This document shows positions 1 to 11,733 of a stretch of 64,000 nt of DNA, one piece after another (the stretch's first letter is position 1; each line of letters starts with the position of its first letter). The DNA comes from Eucommia ulmoides (lineage: Eukaryota; Streptophyta; Magnoliopsida; Garryales; Eucommiaceae). A program made the translations under genes and the position numbers. The notes under the pieces were generated by a model, which was given only the letters and a program-made list of their open reading frames with translations, made no database searches and was not told the origin of the DNA. Location of the stretch: positions 2,790,001 through 2,854,000 of the forward strand of contig CM028335.1 in assembly GCA_016647705.1 (NCBI GenBank), given 5' to 3'.

Positions 1-599
1 TATTTATTTCAATTATCGATACCCTTAATGGTAATTTAACATAGGGGTAAAATTGTAGTAAAAATGCATTAAAAATGGGTGTACATCTAGCAAATTTGGG
101 TGTACATATAGAAACTCCCATTATGAAAAATGTAGAAGTGCTTTGTCGATATAATAGGAGTGTCTCAAGTAAAAACGTTTATAAATTCACCATAATCGGT
201 GTGAGATTTTTGTAATAATTTGAATAATATATTTTTTTTTTGTAAATGGTATTTTGTCAAAAATAAAATTCGGCCTATTCTAATTTTCAGCTTAAAATTA
301 GGATTTAACTCCAATTATTTTTTTTTCTTTTTTCCCACTATTTTTACTCATATTTTTTTAAGTTCCCACTTTTTTTTGGTACAATTTTACCCTTAAAATA
401 AAATCAATAGGGCTAAAAATTAAAGCAAAATTCAAAAACTCAACCTTTATTTGTGAAAAAAAAATCAAGAAACATTTATAAATTCACCATAATCATTATG
501 GGATTCTTGTAATAATTTTGAAAATAAAAATGAAAATATATTTTTTTAATTAAAAGTAAATTTTAAATGGTTGTGGGGTCTATCCGAAAATAAGGTGCT
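1..599. other. AT-rich intergenic spacer
   Basis: No gene is visible. The stretch is very AT-rich with poly-T runs. The phrase ataaattcaccataatc occurs near 181 and 477 and again near 5404, so it belongs to dispersed repeat material. Confidence 0.6.
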
Positions 600-1092
600 T
601 GAATGCTTCATTGATTTTAAAAAACATGTAAAATTAAGTAAACAATAATTTAATGCATTTATTGCAATTTGTTATGGAATTTATTACTCTAACCTCCACT
701 TTTGGCTGACTCTCAAAAAGAATTGAAGTCAATCAATTAAAAAATGGAGGAAAATAAAATTAAAATTGAAGAGAAAATCAAGTGACCGACCTCTTTTATT
801 TGGTAAAAAAAAATCTATTAATTGTCTCAAATGACAAAGAAAAATCTATCAAGCAATCAAGTGATCAAGAAAATTGGTCTGAGTGGCCATAAATTTTTGA
901 GTTTCTTGAAGAACCGTGTACAAAGTCAAAATTTTTGTCCATACAAAATTTAAATTTTTTGTTTGACTTGATAAGTAATTCTTTTTAAAAATCTAAAGTT
1001 ACTGTATTACATGAAAGTCACTATAATTTTTTCATATACAAAATTATAGTAACTTTCATGTTGTGCAGTGACTTTTAATTTTTTACTTATGA
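600..1092 (+). repeat. first fragment of the recurring array unit (U0)
   Basis: This is a diverged copy of the unit that recurs from 11.2 kb to 60.6 kb. It has the same order of landmarks: the block around 'ttggctgactc', the 'aaatggaggaaaataaaat' block (about 744), then an 80-bp foldback at 995-1075 whose arms pair over roughly 36 bases. A MITE interrupts it after 1092 and it resumes at 1561. Confidence 0.7.
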
Positions 1093-1560
1093 GAAAATTG
1101 TCATTTTGATCCCTAAAGTATAGGGTCTATGCAGACCCCGAGATTTGTCAAACTGCACATTTGATCCCTCTAGTTTCATATTTGTTCCAATCCCCCAAAA
1201 TTGAAAATGTTATTAATGATTTTGAATGAAAAAATAAAGAGTTCTCAACACGTGGTCTTCTAATAGAGAGATATTGTCGTCATTTCATCACTCCACTAAA
1301 CTTAAGACGTTTTTTTTAACCATTGTTCATGTTTTCCTCTCTCATTCTCATAAGAAGTATTGTCAGAAAAAGATTAGGGAAAAACACTTTAAGTTTAGTG
1401 GAGCTATTAGAAGGCCACCAAGTTGAGTAAAATCTATTTTCCATCTAAAATTATTAACAATATTTTTAATTTTGTGCAATTAAAATTAATATTAACTTTG
1501 AAAATTAAATGTGTAATTTGACAAATATCAGGGTCCACATACACCTATCCCATATTTTAA
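1093..1560. mobile_element. MITE-like insert with about 60-bp imperfect terminal inverted repeats
   Basis: The left end (about 1093-1155: CTAAAGTATAGGG...GACCCCGAGATTTGTCAAA...) reappears inverted at about 1500-1558. The arms share ATTTGTCAAA and CACATTT blocks with scattered mismatches. There is no coding capacity. The flanks are contiguous in other copies of the array unit, so this is an insertion. The target duplication is not resolved and the ends are uncertain by about 10 bases. Confidence 0.6.
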
Positions 1561-1800
1561 GTACAAAAAATATGATTTTTTTAGAATTATTGAATTTTTA
1601 AAAAAATTACTTGATTGAGTAGGTGGGTTGTAAAACTTGGAGCTAATCGCAATTTTTTTTTAGCAATATCTACTGAATATTTGTATAAATCATGTGAGTT
1701 TATCTAATATTTCAAAGATGAGAAATTTATTATTTCGTCTTACAAAGATAGTAAAATTATAAAAAAAATAAAAATAAAAAATTTGACTCAAATAATTAAG
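1561..1800 (+). repeat. array-unit fragment (U0 continued)
   Basis: It continues the unit after the MITE: 'gagtaggtgggttgtaaaacttggagc' matches the 'gagtaggttgact...ttggagccc' block of the other copies. The unit is interrupted again after about 1800 and resumes near 4990. Confidence 0.6.
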
Positions 1801-2124
1801 GTAATGATTCATTTTGGGTTTGGAATGAAGTTGAAAATGACCATTCAATTCTTATATTTGGTTGGTGTGATTAATTTTCATTCTCATTCTCAAGTAATGA
1901 TTAATTCTACATCTCATGGAATTAGTCAATTCCAAATAAAATAAGATATTAGTTAATCATAGGATTACCTAATCCAAAATGAAATGAGGTATTCTGTAAG
2001 AAAAATGGTCTATACTTCTGTTTCCATATTTTTCACAACAGAAAATAAAATTCTGAGAACAAAAATAAAAATATGGTGGTGTTGCTTTCATGTTTCTGTT
2101 CCTAGAAAACATGGAACAGAAACA

Positions 2125-2275
2125 GAAATATGGGAACGAAATCTGGGAACAAAAATAAAAACAGAAATCTGGGAACGAAAACAAAAATCTGGGAACAAGA
2201 TAAAAACAGAAATCTGGGAACGAAAACAAAAATCTGGGAACAAGATAAAAACAAAAACAGAAATTTGGGAACATA
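2125..2275. repeat. 45-bp direct repeat (two full copies plus partials)
   Basis: A 45-bp unit containing 'acagaaatctgggaacg' and 'aaaatctgggaacaag' is present at 2161-2205 and 2206-2250, with degenerate half-copies on both sides. A stretch around 2088-2125 is self-complementary around 'gttcctagaaaacatggaac'. A long open frame through it encodes a repetitive Lys/Glu/Trp peptide, which is a by-product of the repeat. Confidence 0.8.
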
Positions 2276-2407
2276 TTTTTGTTTTTGATCCCAAATTTCT
2301 GTTTTTGTTCCAAGAAAACCTGAAATATAAATATAAAACTCGGAATAAACAACTTTTCCACCATATGTTTATTTATATTTCCAATTTTATGAGAACAGAA
2401 ACACTAA

Positions 2408-2982
2408 GGTGGCGTTTGGTTAGTGTTCCCACTTTTCTGAACCCAACTGGGATAGATTGAGTTGAGAATTTTGGGAACAGAATTGCGTTTGGTAACGACA
2501 ATTTTTATTTTGTGCTAAGAACAGAATCGTATTTGGTAACGATTTTATTTTAAAACTATTTTTTTTGAGATTTTGTTTTTGTGTTTGGTGGAGGCGGACG
2601 ATGGTGGCCAGACGGTGGTGGCTGCGGCGGACGGTGGCTGGACAGCCGGACGCCGGCGACGGCGGTGGTGGCCGGACGGTGGCCAACGGCGACGCCTGGA
2701 CAACGATGGACGGTGGCCGGCGACGATCGCCGGCCGACGGCGGCGGACGGTGACCAACGGGTGGTCGTCAGACGGTGGCCGGAGTTGAGAGGGTTGGGTT
2801 GAGTTTTTTGGGAAAAAAAAAAAACAAGTTTTTTTTGTTTCTCATTTCCTTAACATTTTGAGAATCAATTCTTATTTTTTGGGTTGAGTTGGTTGAATTT
2901 TGGAATTGCCAAACGCGTTCCCAAAAATCAAACTTAGAATTTTTGGGTTGGGTTTAGTTGGGAACACTAACCAAACGGGGCC
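2408..2982 (+). mobile_element. Harbinger/Tourist-like MITE with a GC-rich core
   Basis: The termini are inverted: GGTGGCGTTTGGTTAGTGTT at the left, and the complement of GGCCCCGTTTGGTTAGTGTT at the right (about 2963-2982). The inner arms share 'gttggg/cccaac' and 'aacgcg/cgcgtt' blocks. The core at 2590-2790 is strongly GC-rich (repeats of GGACGGTGG/GGCCGG type), in sharp contrast to the flanks. The same ends occur at 33600, 38100, 45675 and, reversed, 53129-53695. No transposase is encoded and the 3-bp target duplication is not clear here. Confidence 0.75.
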
Positions 2983-3621
2983 AACAAATGAGACATAAGT
3001 GGGATTTGGTGTTTTAATATCTTAAATCTGTTAACAAAATGATTAGAATATAATCAGTAAAATAGGAAAAAATTTGTTATGTTCTGTTTTCATATTTTTA
3101 CAATAAAATCCTGAAATCAGAATATAAGCAAATTATTAATATTTTTTTTTTTTTTTTGTTTCAGTTATAAGTATTTTTGGGAACAGAAAAAAAGGAAACA
3201 GAAACACGAAAATACTTCCATGCCCTTTAGTTTGTCGGGTTAAAGGATAACCTAGGTGACATTAGTGTCTCTGAATAATTCTATTATGTTCCCAAAATTT
3301 TGTTCTAAAATTTTCGAATATTTTCAAATATTGTTTCATAATTATTTATCGTTTATTCAAATATCATGTTTAATGTATTTTGTAACTAAACGTAGGAATG
3401 GTAATGGTCATTCCAATACCATGTTTAATCCCGTTTGTTACCAAACATAGGAATGATAATGGTCATTCCATTCCAATACCATATTCATTCTAATACCACA
3501 CTCATTCCATTCTATTCTATTTCATTTCAGCGTACCAAACGTCGCGTAAGTTTATAGTCCTCACATAAACAAATGCCCTCCCTAGCTATTTATTCTTATT
3601 TACAAACTTTGTCATTTAACT
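2983..3621. other. AT-rich spacer with a MITE-end relic
   Basis: No gene is visible. At 3390-3545 there are several 'aatggtcattcca' and 'accaaac' phrases, the usual look of a decayed MITE end, without a recognisable partner end. Confidence 0.4.
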
Positions 3622-3962
3622 TCTGTGTGAATGTTCACTTAGTATTTTCGAACAATATTTAAGTTCACTCAAAATTTCGCTCACATAACTATTCATATGT
3701 TCTGCGCGAATGTTCACTCAAATTTTCAGAACAAATATTTCAGTTCACTCAAATTTTGCTCAAACAATGGTTTACACATTCTATGTGAATGTTCACTTAT
3801 AATTTCTGAATAAATATTTCATTTCATTTAATATTTCATTCAAATAATGGTTCACATTTTTTGTGTGAATGTCTATTAGTATTTCAGAACAATATTTTAG
3901 TTCACTTAAATTTTACTCAACAATTGTTCACACGTTCTGTGTGAATGTTCATTCAGTATTTG
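3622..3962 (+). repeat. 80-bp minisatellite, about 4.3 copies
   Basis: The phrase 'TGTGTGAATGTTCACT' and its variants recur near 3622, 3702, 3781, 3862 and 3937, a spacing of about 80 bases, with 'cagaacaatattt' and 'agttcactcaaatttt' in the same relative positions. Copies are diverged by substitutions. The core GTGAATGTTCAC is nearly palindromic. Confidence 0.85.
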
Positions 3963-4989
3963 AAAATTATCAAAACACATCGGTGAATAAACAAAAACTC
4001 CCTAAAAATCAACAAAAAAAAATCACATGAATATTCACTAATCACCAAACCATAATGAACATTCATCAAAACACAGACAAAACGAAATGAACATTCACAA
4101 ATAACAACAAATTCTAGATTTGAACGCCAAATCTAAACACAAATAAAATTCCAAGAACAATAAATCAGCAAAATACAACCAAGAACAACTATAGACCAAA
4201 ATGAAGAGAGAGAGAGACGACCAGATCTTGAAAAACAAATCGTTGCACCAATCACTGATACAGGAGAGAAGGACGACCTCCTTCGTCGTCTCGTTGTCTT
4301 GTCCGACGACTGGAGGAACAGATGGGGAACGACACGGTGAACACATCTCGTCCGACAACTAGAAGAACAAACGTCTCATTCGGTGACTGGAAGAATAGAC
4401 GGCAATCTCAACAAACGGAGCGACGAACACATCTTGGCGAACGTATCTTCATCCAGGCTCAATGTGTAAAAAATATACGAAAAATAATACTAGAAATCTG
4501 TAAATTTGAGTAGAATACATACACACATATATATAAAGGGAAAAACGTAGAAAAACAAGTGATTTTCTAGATTTAAGAACAATAAGTGATTTTCTAAATT
4601 TTCACAAAAATAATAGCACTTGAATTATAAAAAACAATAGGATAAGAAATCATAACATATCTTTTCGTGAAGTGTAGACTTGTGCTTGCGGATCGTGATT
4701 TTGTAATAAACCCATTTGAGAGAATTCGATTTGTCTCGTATTGGGTCTCTCTTTTTGGAGGGCTAGTGAGAGAGACAGACGGTTGGTGAGGTAAGATTAG
4801 GGTTTCTAAATATTTACTCTATTTTTTATTTATTTATTTATATATATAAGGATATAAATATTTTTTCATAAAATTAGTCAACGGTCAAAAAACTATACAT
4901 TAACAATATTTCACTAAATGGCTATATTACAGAATAACTATTTAAAATGATTTTTTCCATATGAACTCTTAAATAAGGGTTACCAAATA
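3963..4989. other. non-coding stretch, no recognised gene
   Basis: At 4000-4100 there are inverted versions of the minisatellite core ('tgaacattca'). At 4200-4460 there is a GC-richer, gene-like stretch ('gacgacctccttcgtcgtc') with a GA run. Only short frames exist and none resembles a protein I recognise. From 4500 it is AT-rich. Confidence 0.4.
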
Positions 4990-5420
4990 AAAACTTCTTC
5001 AAAGATTTTAATAATTTGTTTCATAAAATAAGAATAAAAATAAAAATTTCAAAATTTAGGGAAGACTGGAGTCTCCAAATGTATTCGTTGTTGTTTATGA
5101 TTAGTTTGGTGAATCATCTTAAGATTTTAAACTGCATTTTAAAAATCTCAAATCTCTGATTTCGACTTGCCAAAGAGCCCTTACCCTCCAACAAGTCAAG
5201 ACATTATTATTTGGTACCTATTCTTAGCTCCAAACTGAATATGTCGAGTCATTTTTAGTCTTATAAATCTCCTCAATTAGGTCCAGAGCAATTTTAAATT
5301 CATCTATTTTTTAAATTAAAATATATTTTATATTTAAGACATTTTCGACCGTGCGATCAATTTTAAATTTAATAGTTAAAATCAAACAATATTTTAAATT
5401 TTTATAAATTCACCATAATC
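4990..5420 (+). repeat. array-unit fragment (U0 end)
   Basis: It carries the unit's landmarks 'tggagtctccaaatgtatt' (about 5070), 'cgacttgcc...gtcaagacattatt' (about 5163-5210) and the 'cttagctccaaa' block. It therefore continues U0 after the 1.8-4.99 kb insertion. Confidence 0.65.
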
Positions 5421-5942
5421 AGTGTGGGATTCTTTAATGAAAGGGGCATGTATCAGGAGGTCATTTTTTGCAATTTCATGAATCAATCAAACCCACATGT
5501 CTTTTTTTTTTTGTACCAACAACTTCTTTTGCCATTTTTCTTAACAAAATATCCTCATCCAATTTTACCCTAATTCTTTTGCAGCTGCAAAAAGATCCCC
5601 ACCCCACCGTCACTATTCCCTTGCCGTCGCGGATCGAATTCGCAGCTGTCGTTCATCCATCTCCGTTGTCTTCGCTATCGTTGTCGCCGTCTCTGTCCCC
5701 CGTCGTTGGTCGCCCTTTGACTTCGCCGTTCGATTTCGTCATTCGCCGCAACTATCCATGGTCAGATCCGACTTTCCCTCGCTGTTTTCCTTACCGTTCG
5801 TCCTTCGCTTTTCTCCGTCTCCATTTGTCATCGTCATCTGCCGTCGCCGATCGTCCTTCTCCGTCGCCTTCGCCGTTCGTCCTTCAGCGTTCATCTTTGA
5901 TATACCGTCGAAGCTCCACAGCCGCAAAAGAAAGATGGAGGC
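5421..5942. other. GC-richer stretch with no recognised product
   Basis: Between 5580 and 5940 the base composition is markedly less AT-rich, with repeated TCGCCGTC/CCGTTCGTC phrases that open frames of 60-176 codons on both strands. The peptides are low-complexity Ser/Arg/Pro-rich and resemble nothing I know. It could be a captured 5' leader or part of an unrecognised transposon that also includes the repeat field downstream. Confidence 0.35.
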
Positions 5943-8900
5943 TAGGGTTCCAATTCAGAACCATTTATTACATTTTTTTATCCCCTTATTTTATTTGAGA
6001 TTCGAATTTTACTCTTTTTTTTTTTTTTTTACACTTTCCTCCCTAAAAACCTTCACATGCATGTTTTAGGGTTTTCCGAAAATTATTTATTTTTAGAAAT
6101 TTCAACAATTGAACCTCATCCTCATTGGTTTAGTTTGTGCTGAATGTAACACTTCCAAAAAATGCCAAAAAAATCAAAATTCAAATGCGTGTTGAATGTA
6201 ATACTGTCTGATTTTATCACATATTCAAAAATAAAATTTGTGTGTTAAATGTAACACTGTCTGTGTGTTGAATGTAACACTGCCTAATATTCTCAAAAAT
6301 TAATTTTTTAGAAAATTCAACAATTGAACCCGCTTGTTTCAGTGTGTGTTGAATGTAACACTTTTAAAATTGCAAAGTGTTTGATTGAAAAAATGTTACA
6401 TTTTTAAAATGTTGAATGTTACGCTTCTAAATGTAATACTGTCTGATTGAATCAATTTACTAAATTTTCAAATTTAGGCAGAAATAATTTCATTGGAAAA
6501 TATTAGACACACCGCCCCCTCCCATACCTAAACAGATCTCAGACAATTGCCAAATATTCAAAATGCAAAGTATTCTTAAAAATCAATTTTTTACATGCAT
6601 GTTTAATGTAACACTGTCTATATTTGTAATAATATTTACATGCATGTTGAATGTAATATTATCTACATGTTGAATGTAACACTATTTAATATTCTCAAAA
6701 ATTAATTTTTTTAAAAAAAATCAACAAATGAACCCCATTATTTCAGTGTGTGTGTTGAATGTAACACTTCTAAAATTATCAAAAATTCAAAATGCAAAGT
6801 GTCTAGTTGAAAAATGTTACATTTCTAAATTGTTGAAAGTAATCCGATTGAATCAATTTGTTTAAGAATAATATCAACATGCATGTTGAATGTAACATTA
6901 TCTGAATTAAACATAGGAAACAAATGACCTATCACTCCCAAAACATGTGAGATGTCTTCTCATCATCCAGAACACTTTAATCGAACTAACTCAACCAATT
7001 TTAAATTCTCATCATGCTAAAAAATTGATATATCCAAATATCATAATTTAATATTGTCTGATTGAATCAATTTGTCAATTATTCAAAATTAGACAGAAAT
7101 AATTTCATTGGAATATTAGACATACCGCCCCCTCCCATACCTAAACAGATCTCAGACAATTGCCAAAAATTCAAAATGCAAAGTATTCTCAAAAATCAAT
7201 TTTTTACATGCATGTTGAATATAACGCTGTCTATGTTTGTAATAATATTTATATGCATGTTGAATGTAACACTGTCTACGTGTTAAATATAACACTGTCT
7301 AATATTTTCAAAAATCAATTTTTAAAAAAAATCAACAAATGAACCCTATTGTTTCAGTGTGTATGTTGAACGTAACACTTCTAAAATTTTCAAAAATTCA
7401 AAATGCAAAATGTCTGGTTGAAAAATGTTACACTTCTAAATTGTTGAAAGTAATCTGATTGAACCAATTTGTTTCAGAATAATATTAACATGCATATTGA
7501 ATGTAACATTGTCTAAATTAAACATATGAAACAATGACCTATCAATCCCAAAACATAGGAGATGTCTTCTCATCATCCAAAACACTTTTATCGGCCTAAC
7601 TCAACCAAATTTAAATTCTCATCATGCTCAAAAATTGATATATCCAAACATCGTAACTTGAAGTAAACTTCTAATAAATCTAAAAATATTGTATGGACTA
7701 TACAAATGTGCGTGTTGAAGTGTAACACTCAATCCAACCATAGGGGGATACTTCTCATCATGCTCGAAATTTGAGAAAATCAACCGAATAACAAAATAAG
7801 AAGTGTCAATGCTCACAAATAATAGGGTTTCAATTCAGAACCATTTATTACATTTTTTTATCCCCTTATTTTATTTTAGATTCGAATTTTACTCTTTTTT
7901 TTTTTTTTTTTTTTTACGCTTTCCTCCCTAAAAACTTTCACAACTGTTCATGCATGTTTTAGGGTTTTCCCATTTTTTTTTTTTTTTTTAGAAATTTCAA
8001 TAATTGAATCTCATCCTCATTGATTTAGTTTGTGTTGAATGTAACACTTCCAAAAATGCCAAAAAAATCAAAATTCAAATGCGTGTTGAATGTAATACTG
8101 TCTGATCTTGTCACATATTCAAAAACAAAATTTGTGTGTTAAATGTAACACTGCCTAATATTCTCAAAAATCAAATTTTTAGAAAATTCAACAATTGAAC
8201 CCGCTTGTTTCAGTGTGTGTTGAATGTAACACTTTTAAAATTGCAAAGTGTTTGATTGAAAAAATGTTACACTTTTAAAATGTTGAATGTTACACTTCTA
8301 AATGTAATACTGTCTGATTGAATCAATTTTACCAAATTTTCAAATTTAGACAGAAATAATTTCATTGGAATATTAGACATACCGCCCCCTCCCATACCTA
8401 AACAGATCTCAGACAATTGCCAAATATTCAAATGCAAAGTATTCTCAAAAATCAATTTTTTACATGCATGTTTAATGTAACACTGTCTATATTTGTAATA
8501 ATATTTACATGCATATTGAATGTAATATTGTCTACATGTTGAATATAACACTGTCTAATATTCTCAAAATTTATTTTTTTTTCAAAAAATCAACAAATGA
8601 ACCCCATTGTTTCGATGTGTGTGTTGAATGTAACACTTCTAAAATTGTCAAAAAATCAAAATGCAAAGTGTCTGGTTGAAAAATGTTACATTTTTAAATT
8701 GTTGAAAGTAATCCGATTGAACCAATTTGTTTAAGAATAATATCAACATGCAAGTTGAATGTAACATTGTCTGAATTAAACATAGGAAACAAATGACCTA
8801 TCACTCCCAAAACATGTGAGATGTCTTCTCATCATCCAGAACACTTTAATCGAACTAACTCAACCAATTTTAAATTCTCATCATGCTAAAAAATTGATAT

Positions 8901-9649
8901 ATCCAAATATCATAACTTAATATTGTCTGATTGAATCAATTTGTCAATTATTCAAAATTAGACAGAAATAATTTCATTGGAATAGTAGACATACTGCCCC
9001 TTCCCATACCTAAACAGATCTCAGACAATTGCCAAAAATTCAAAATGCAAAGTATTCTGAAAAATCAATTTTTTACATGCATGTTGAATATAACACTGTC
9101 TATGTTTGTAATAATATTTACATGCATGTTGAATGTAACACTGTCTAATATTTTCAAAAATCAATTTTTTAAAAAAAATCAACAAATGAACCCTATTGTT
9201 TCAGTGTGTGTGTTAAACGTAACACTTCTAAAATTTCCAAAAATTCAAAATGCAAAATGTCTGGTTGAAAAATGTTACACTTCTAAATTGTTGAAAGTAA
9301 TCTGATTGAACCAATTTGTTTTAGAATAATATTAACATGCATGTTGAATGTAACATTGTCTAAATTAAACATATGAAACAATGACCTATCAATCCCAAAA
9401 CATAGGAGATGTCTTCTCATCATCCAAAACATCGTAAATTCTCATCATGCTCAAAAATTGATATATCCAAACATCGTAACTTGAAGTAAACTTCTAATAA
9501 ATCTAAAAATATTGTATGGACTATACAAATGTGTGTGTTGAAGTGTAACACTCAATCCAACCATAGGGGGATACTTCTCATCATGCTCGAAATTTGAGAA
9601 AATCAACCGAATAACAAAATAAGAAGTGTCGATGCTCACAAATAATAGT
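5943..9649 (+). repeat. 1.88-kb tandem duplication inside a TGTTGAATGTAACAC-motif field
   Basis: The text beginning 'agggttccaattcagaacc' at 5946 recurs at 7826 and the two copies stay aligned to 'gctcacaaataa' (7811 and 9638), giving a period of about 1880 bases with a few indels. Within each copy there is a second, smaller duplication: the 'accgccccctcccatacc' block lies at about 6513 and 7123 in copy 1, and at 8383 and 8994 in copy 2. The motif TGTTGAATGTAACACT(GTCT) occurs dozens of times. Nothing in it is convincingly coding. Confidence 0.85.
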
Positions 9650-10140
9650 ATACGTGTTGAATGTAATACTGTCTAATTTTGTCAAAAATTTCAAAACAAT
9701 ATGCGTGTTGAATGTAACATCTGTGCGTGTTGAATGTAACACTCAATCCAAACATAGGGAAAAAAGTGAAAAACAAATAATGTTCTAATCAATCCAAAAT
9801 TATTGAAAACAAAAGCAAAACTTCATGCTAAAAATTGAAAAACTCAACAATCAACGGCGCTAAAAACAAAGAATGTTCTAATCAATCCAAAAAATACTGT
9901 CTGAACTAACCAACTGTGAGTGTTGAATGTAACCCTCAATCCAAACACAAGGGGATAACTTCTCGTCGTGCTCAAAATTTGATAAAATCAACCGAATAAC
10001 AACACAGGAAGATGTCAATGCTCGTAGGCAATATACGTGTTGAATGTAACACTGTCTGATCTTGTCAAAATTCAAAAATAAAATATGTGTTGAATGTAAC
10101 AACCGTGCGTGTTGAATATAACACTGAATTTAAACATCGG
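9650..10140 (+). repeat. continuation of the TGTTGAATGTAACAC motif field
   Basis: Copies of the motif continue at about 9655, 9706, 9727, 9918, 10037, 10087 and 10108 outside the 1.88-kb duplication, separated by unrelated text. The field stops abruptly near 10140. Confidence 0.75.
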
Positions 10141-11240
10141 GGAAAAAGGGGAGGAAATGATTGAAATCATAGCTTCACGAAAGTACTAGGGCTTCGGTAG
10201 CAAATTATTGAGGACAAAACAAAATTTCGTGCTCAAAACGGATAAATTCTACAATCGACGATGACAAACACAAGAATCAAGAAACGAAAAACGAGAACCG
10301 CTTGAATTGAATCGAAGCTAAACAAAAATAATTTCAATTTCCCATACCTAAACAAATCTCAGACAATTATGACTTGAGACATGGACTTGGATGCTATTGA
10401 AGGTTGTGGTGGACATAGCTTTGTTCAATCACTTTGAGAAAGGGAGAGAAAATAGGGAGAGAGGGCGCAACAATGGGGTTGTAGGTGACTAGGATTGATG
10501 GCGATGGACAATGTTCCACGAACAGAGATAAACAAACATCCAGCAAAGAGCTATCCAACACTACAAAGATGAACAATGGTTGACCGATAATAATTTCATT
10601 AATTATTTCATCTAGCAAAGATCCATCCAACACTGAAATATTTTCATCAATTATTTCATCCCTAAAACTCTAAAAACAATTCTGCAAACTGAAATCAAAA
10701 TAAAAAATTAGAAAATTGAGAGAGAGAGAAAGAGAGAGAGAGGAGCTTACAGAGATGGTTGATGGAGGATACCAAAAATCATCGTTGATGGAGGGCATCC
10801 CTAAACCCTAAAAATCGATTTTTGGAAAAATGAAATAAAAAATCGAAATCAACAAATTGAAAAATCGAAAAATGAAATCGACCGAGACAAAGAAAGATGG
10901 AGTTTACACGGATGCCAGTGGAGACGATGACAATGACGATGGCACTGTAGACGACGATGGAGATTACTTATGGCAACGACGGAGGGAAGTATACGACAAC
11001 GATGGAGGTGAAGACGATTACATCAGTGGAGAGTCGAGAACAGCGAATGGGGAAGAGTATTCGACAGCGAATGGAGAAGAACAATTGAGAAGACGGCGAT
11101 GGAGAAGAGCAACGACGATGGAAGGTTGAGACGGTGATAAAGCTTGGCAACTGAGAAGTGTGAAGACGCACGAATGAGAGAGAGGGAGTAGGGTTAATGA
11201 GTAAGGGAAAAATAGTAATCTGACATTTGAGATTTTTTTA
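10141..11240. other. non-coding stretch with GA microsatellite, no recognised gene
   Basis: It has a GA run at about 10717-10742 and GC-richer 'gatggagaagagcaacgacgatgg' text at 10870-11130. The plus-strand frame at 10857-11129 gives an Asp/Glu/Gly-rich low-complexity peptide with no recognisable domain. The region mirrors 5421-5940 in texture, so both may flank one larger unrecognised insertion, but I could not find matching ends. Confidence 0.35.
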
Positions 11241-11523
11241 AAATAGGACTAATCAGTTAAAACACATGTAAAATTAAGTAAATAATAATTTAATGTTGCA
11301 ATTTGTTATGAATTTATTACTCTAATTTCCACTTTTGGATGACTCCCAAAAATATTTGAAGTCAAGTACCTAAAAATAAAGGAAAATAAAATGAAATTTG
11401 AAGAGAAAATCAAGCGATCAACCTCTTGTATTGGAAAAAATAAAAATACAAAATTTGTCTCAGATGGTAAATAAAGAGAAAAATAAAATATTTTTTTTTT
11501 CTGATTATTTTCAATTTGTTTCT
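11241..11523 (+). repeat. array unit U1, part 1 (left flank of the copia insertion)
   Basis: It carries the 'atgactcccaaaaatatttgaagtcaag' block and runs to 'tttcaatttgtttct', where other copies continue with 'tatgattag'. The break is the copia insertion, and the unit resumes at 26739. Confidence 0.85.
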
Positions 11524-11720
11524 TATTAGAATTTGAGAATGAAAGATTCTTTTTCATTGATCTTCAAAGTAGAGAGAATACAGTATATATAGGCATATGA
11601 AAGCTCTCAACAACTAATAACAACTAAGCATAACAAACTCCAATACTCTCAACAACTAACAAACTCAATATAACAAACTAACAGTAGAATGTTCTAGAGA
11701 GAATGTTCTTGATTCTAATA
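11524..11720 (-). repeat. copia 3' LTR (197 bp)
   Basis: It begins TATTAGAATTTG and ends GATTCTAATA on the plus strand. It matches the other LTR with three substitutions over the shared 155 bases, and has about 42 extra bases around 11616-11660 ('aacaactaagcataacaaac') that the partner lacks. The termini are TA..TA rather than TG..CA. Confidence 0.93.
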
Positions 11721-11733
11721 CTCCCCCTCAAGA
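11721..11733 (-). other. copia polypurine tract
   Basis: On the minus strand the sequence TCTTGAGGGGGAG abuts the 3' LTR directly, the expected position and composition for the plus-strand primer of a copia element. Confidence 0.85.

Noticed and set aside
1984-2460. 158-codon plus-strand open frame with repeated Glu-Ile-Trp-Glu-Arg units
   Set aside because: It is a by-product of the 45-bp DNA repeat. The opposite strand is equally open and no protein family is recognised.
2565-2802. Overlapping open frames in all phases with Gly/Arg-rich peptides
   Set aside because: These are caused by the stop-poor GC-rich core of a MITE. The same effect appears at 53182-53706.
3596-3965. CRISPR-like spacing of the 80-bp repeats
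   Set aside because: The repeats are continuous and degenerate with no unique spacers, and the setting is a plant genome; this is a minisatellite.
5468-6069. 176- and 103-codon frames that might be a gene start
   Set aside because: Low-complexity Ser/Pro/Phe composition, overlapping frames, no recognised domain and no continuation into exons.
7062-9305. Pairs of similar frames (about 74-124 codons) such as MNQFVNYSKLDRNNFIG at 7062 and 8931
   Set aside because: They are copies of the 1.88-kb DNA duplication. Similarity follows the DNA repeat and the frames differ in length between copies.
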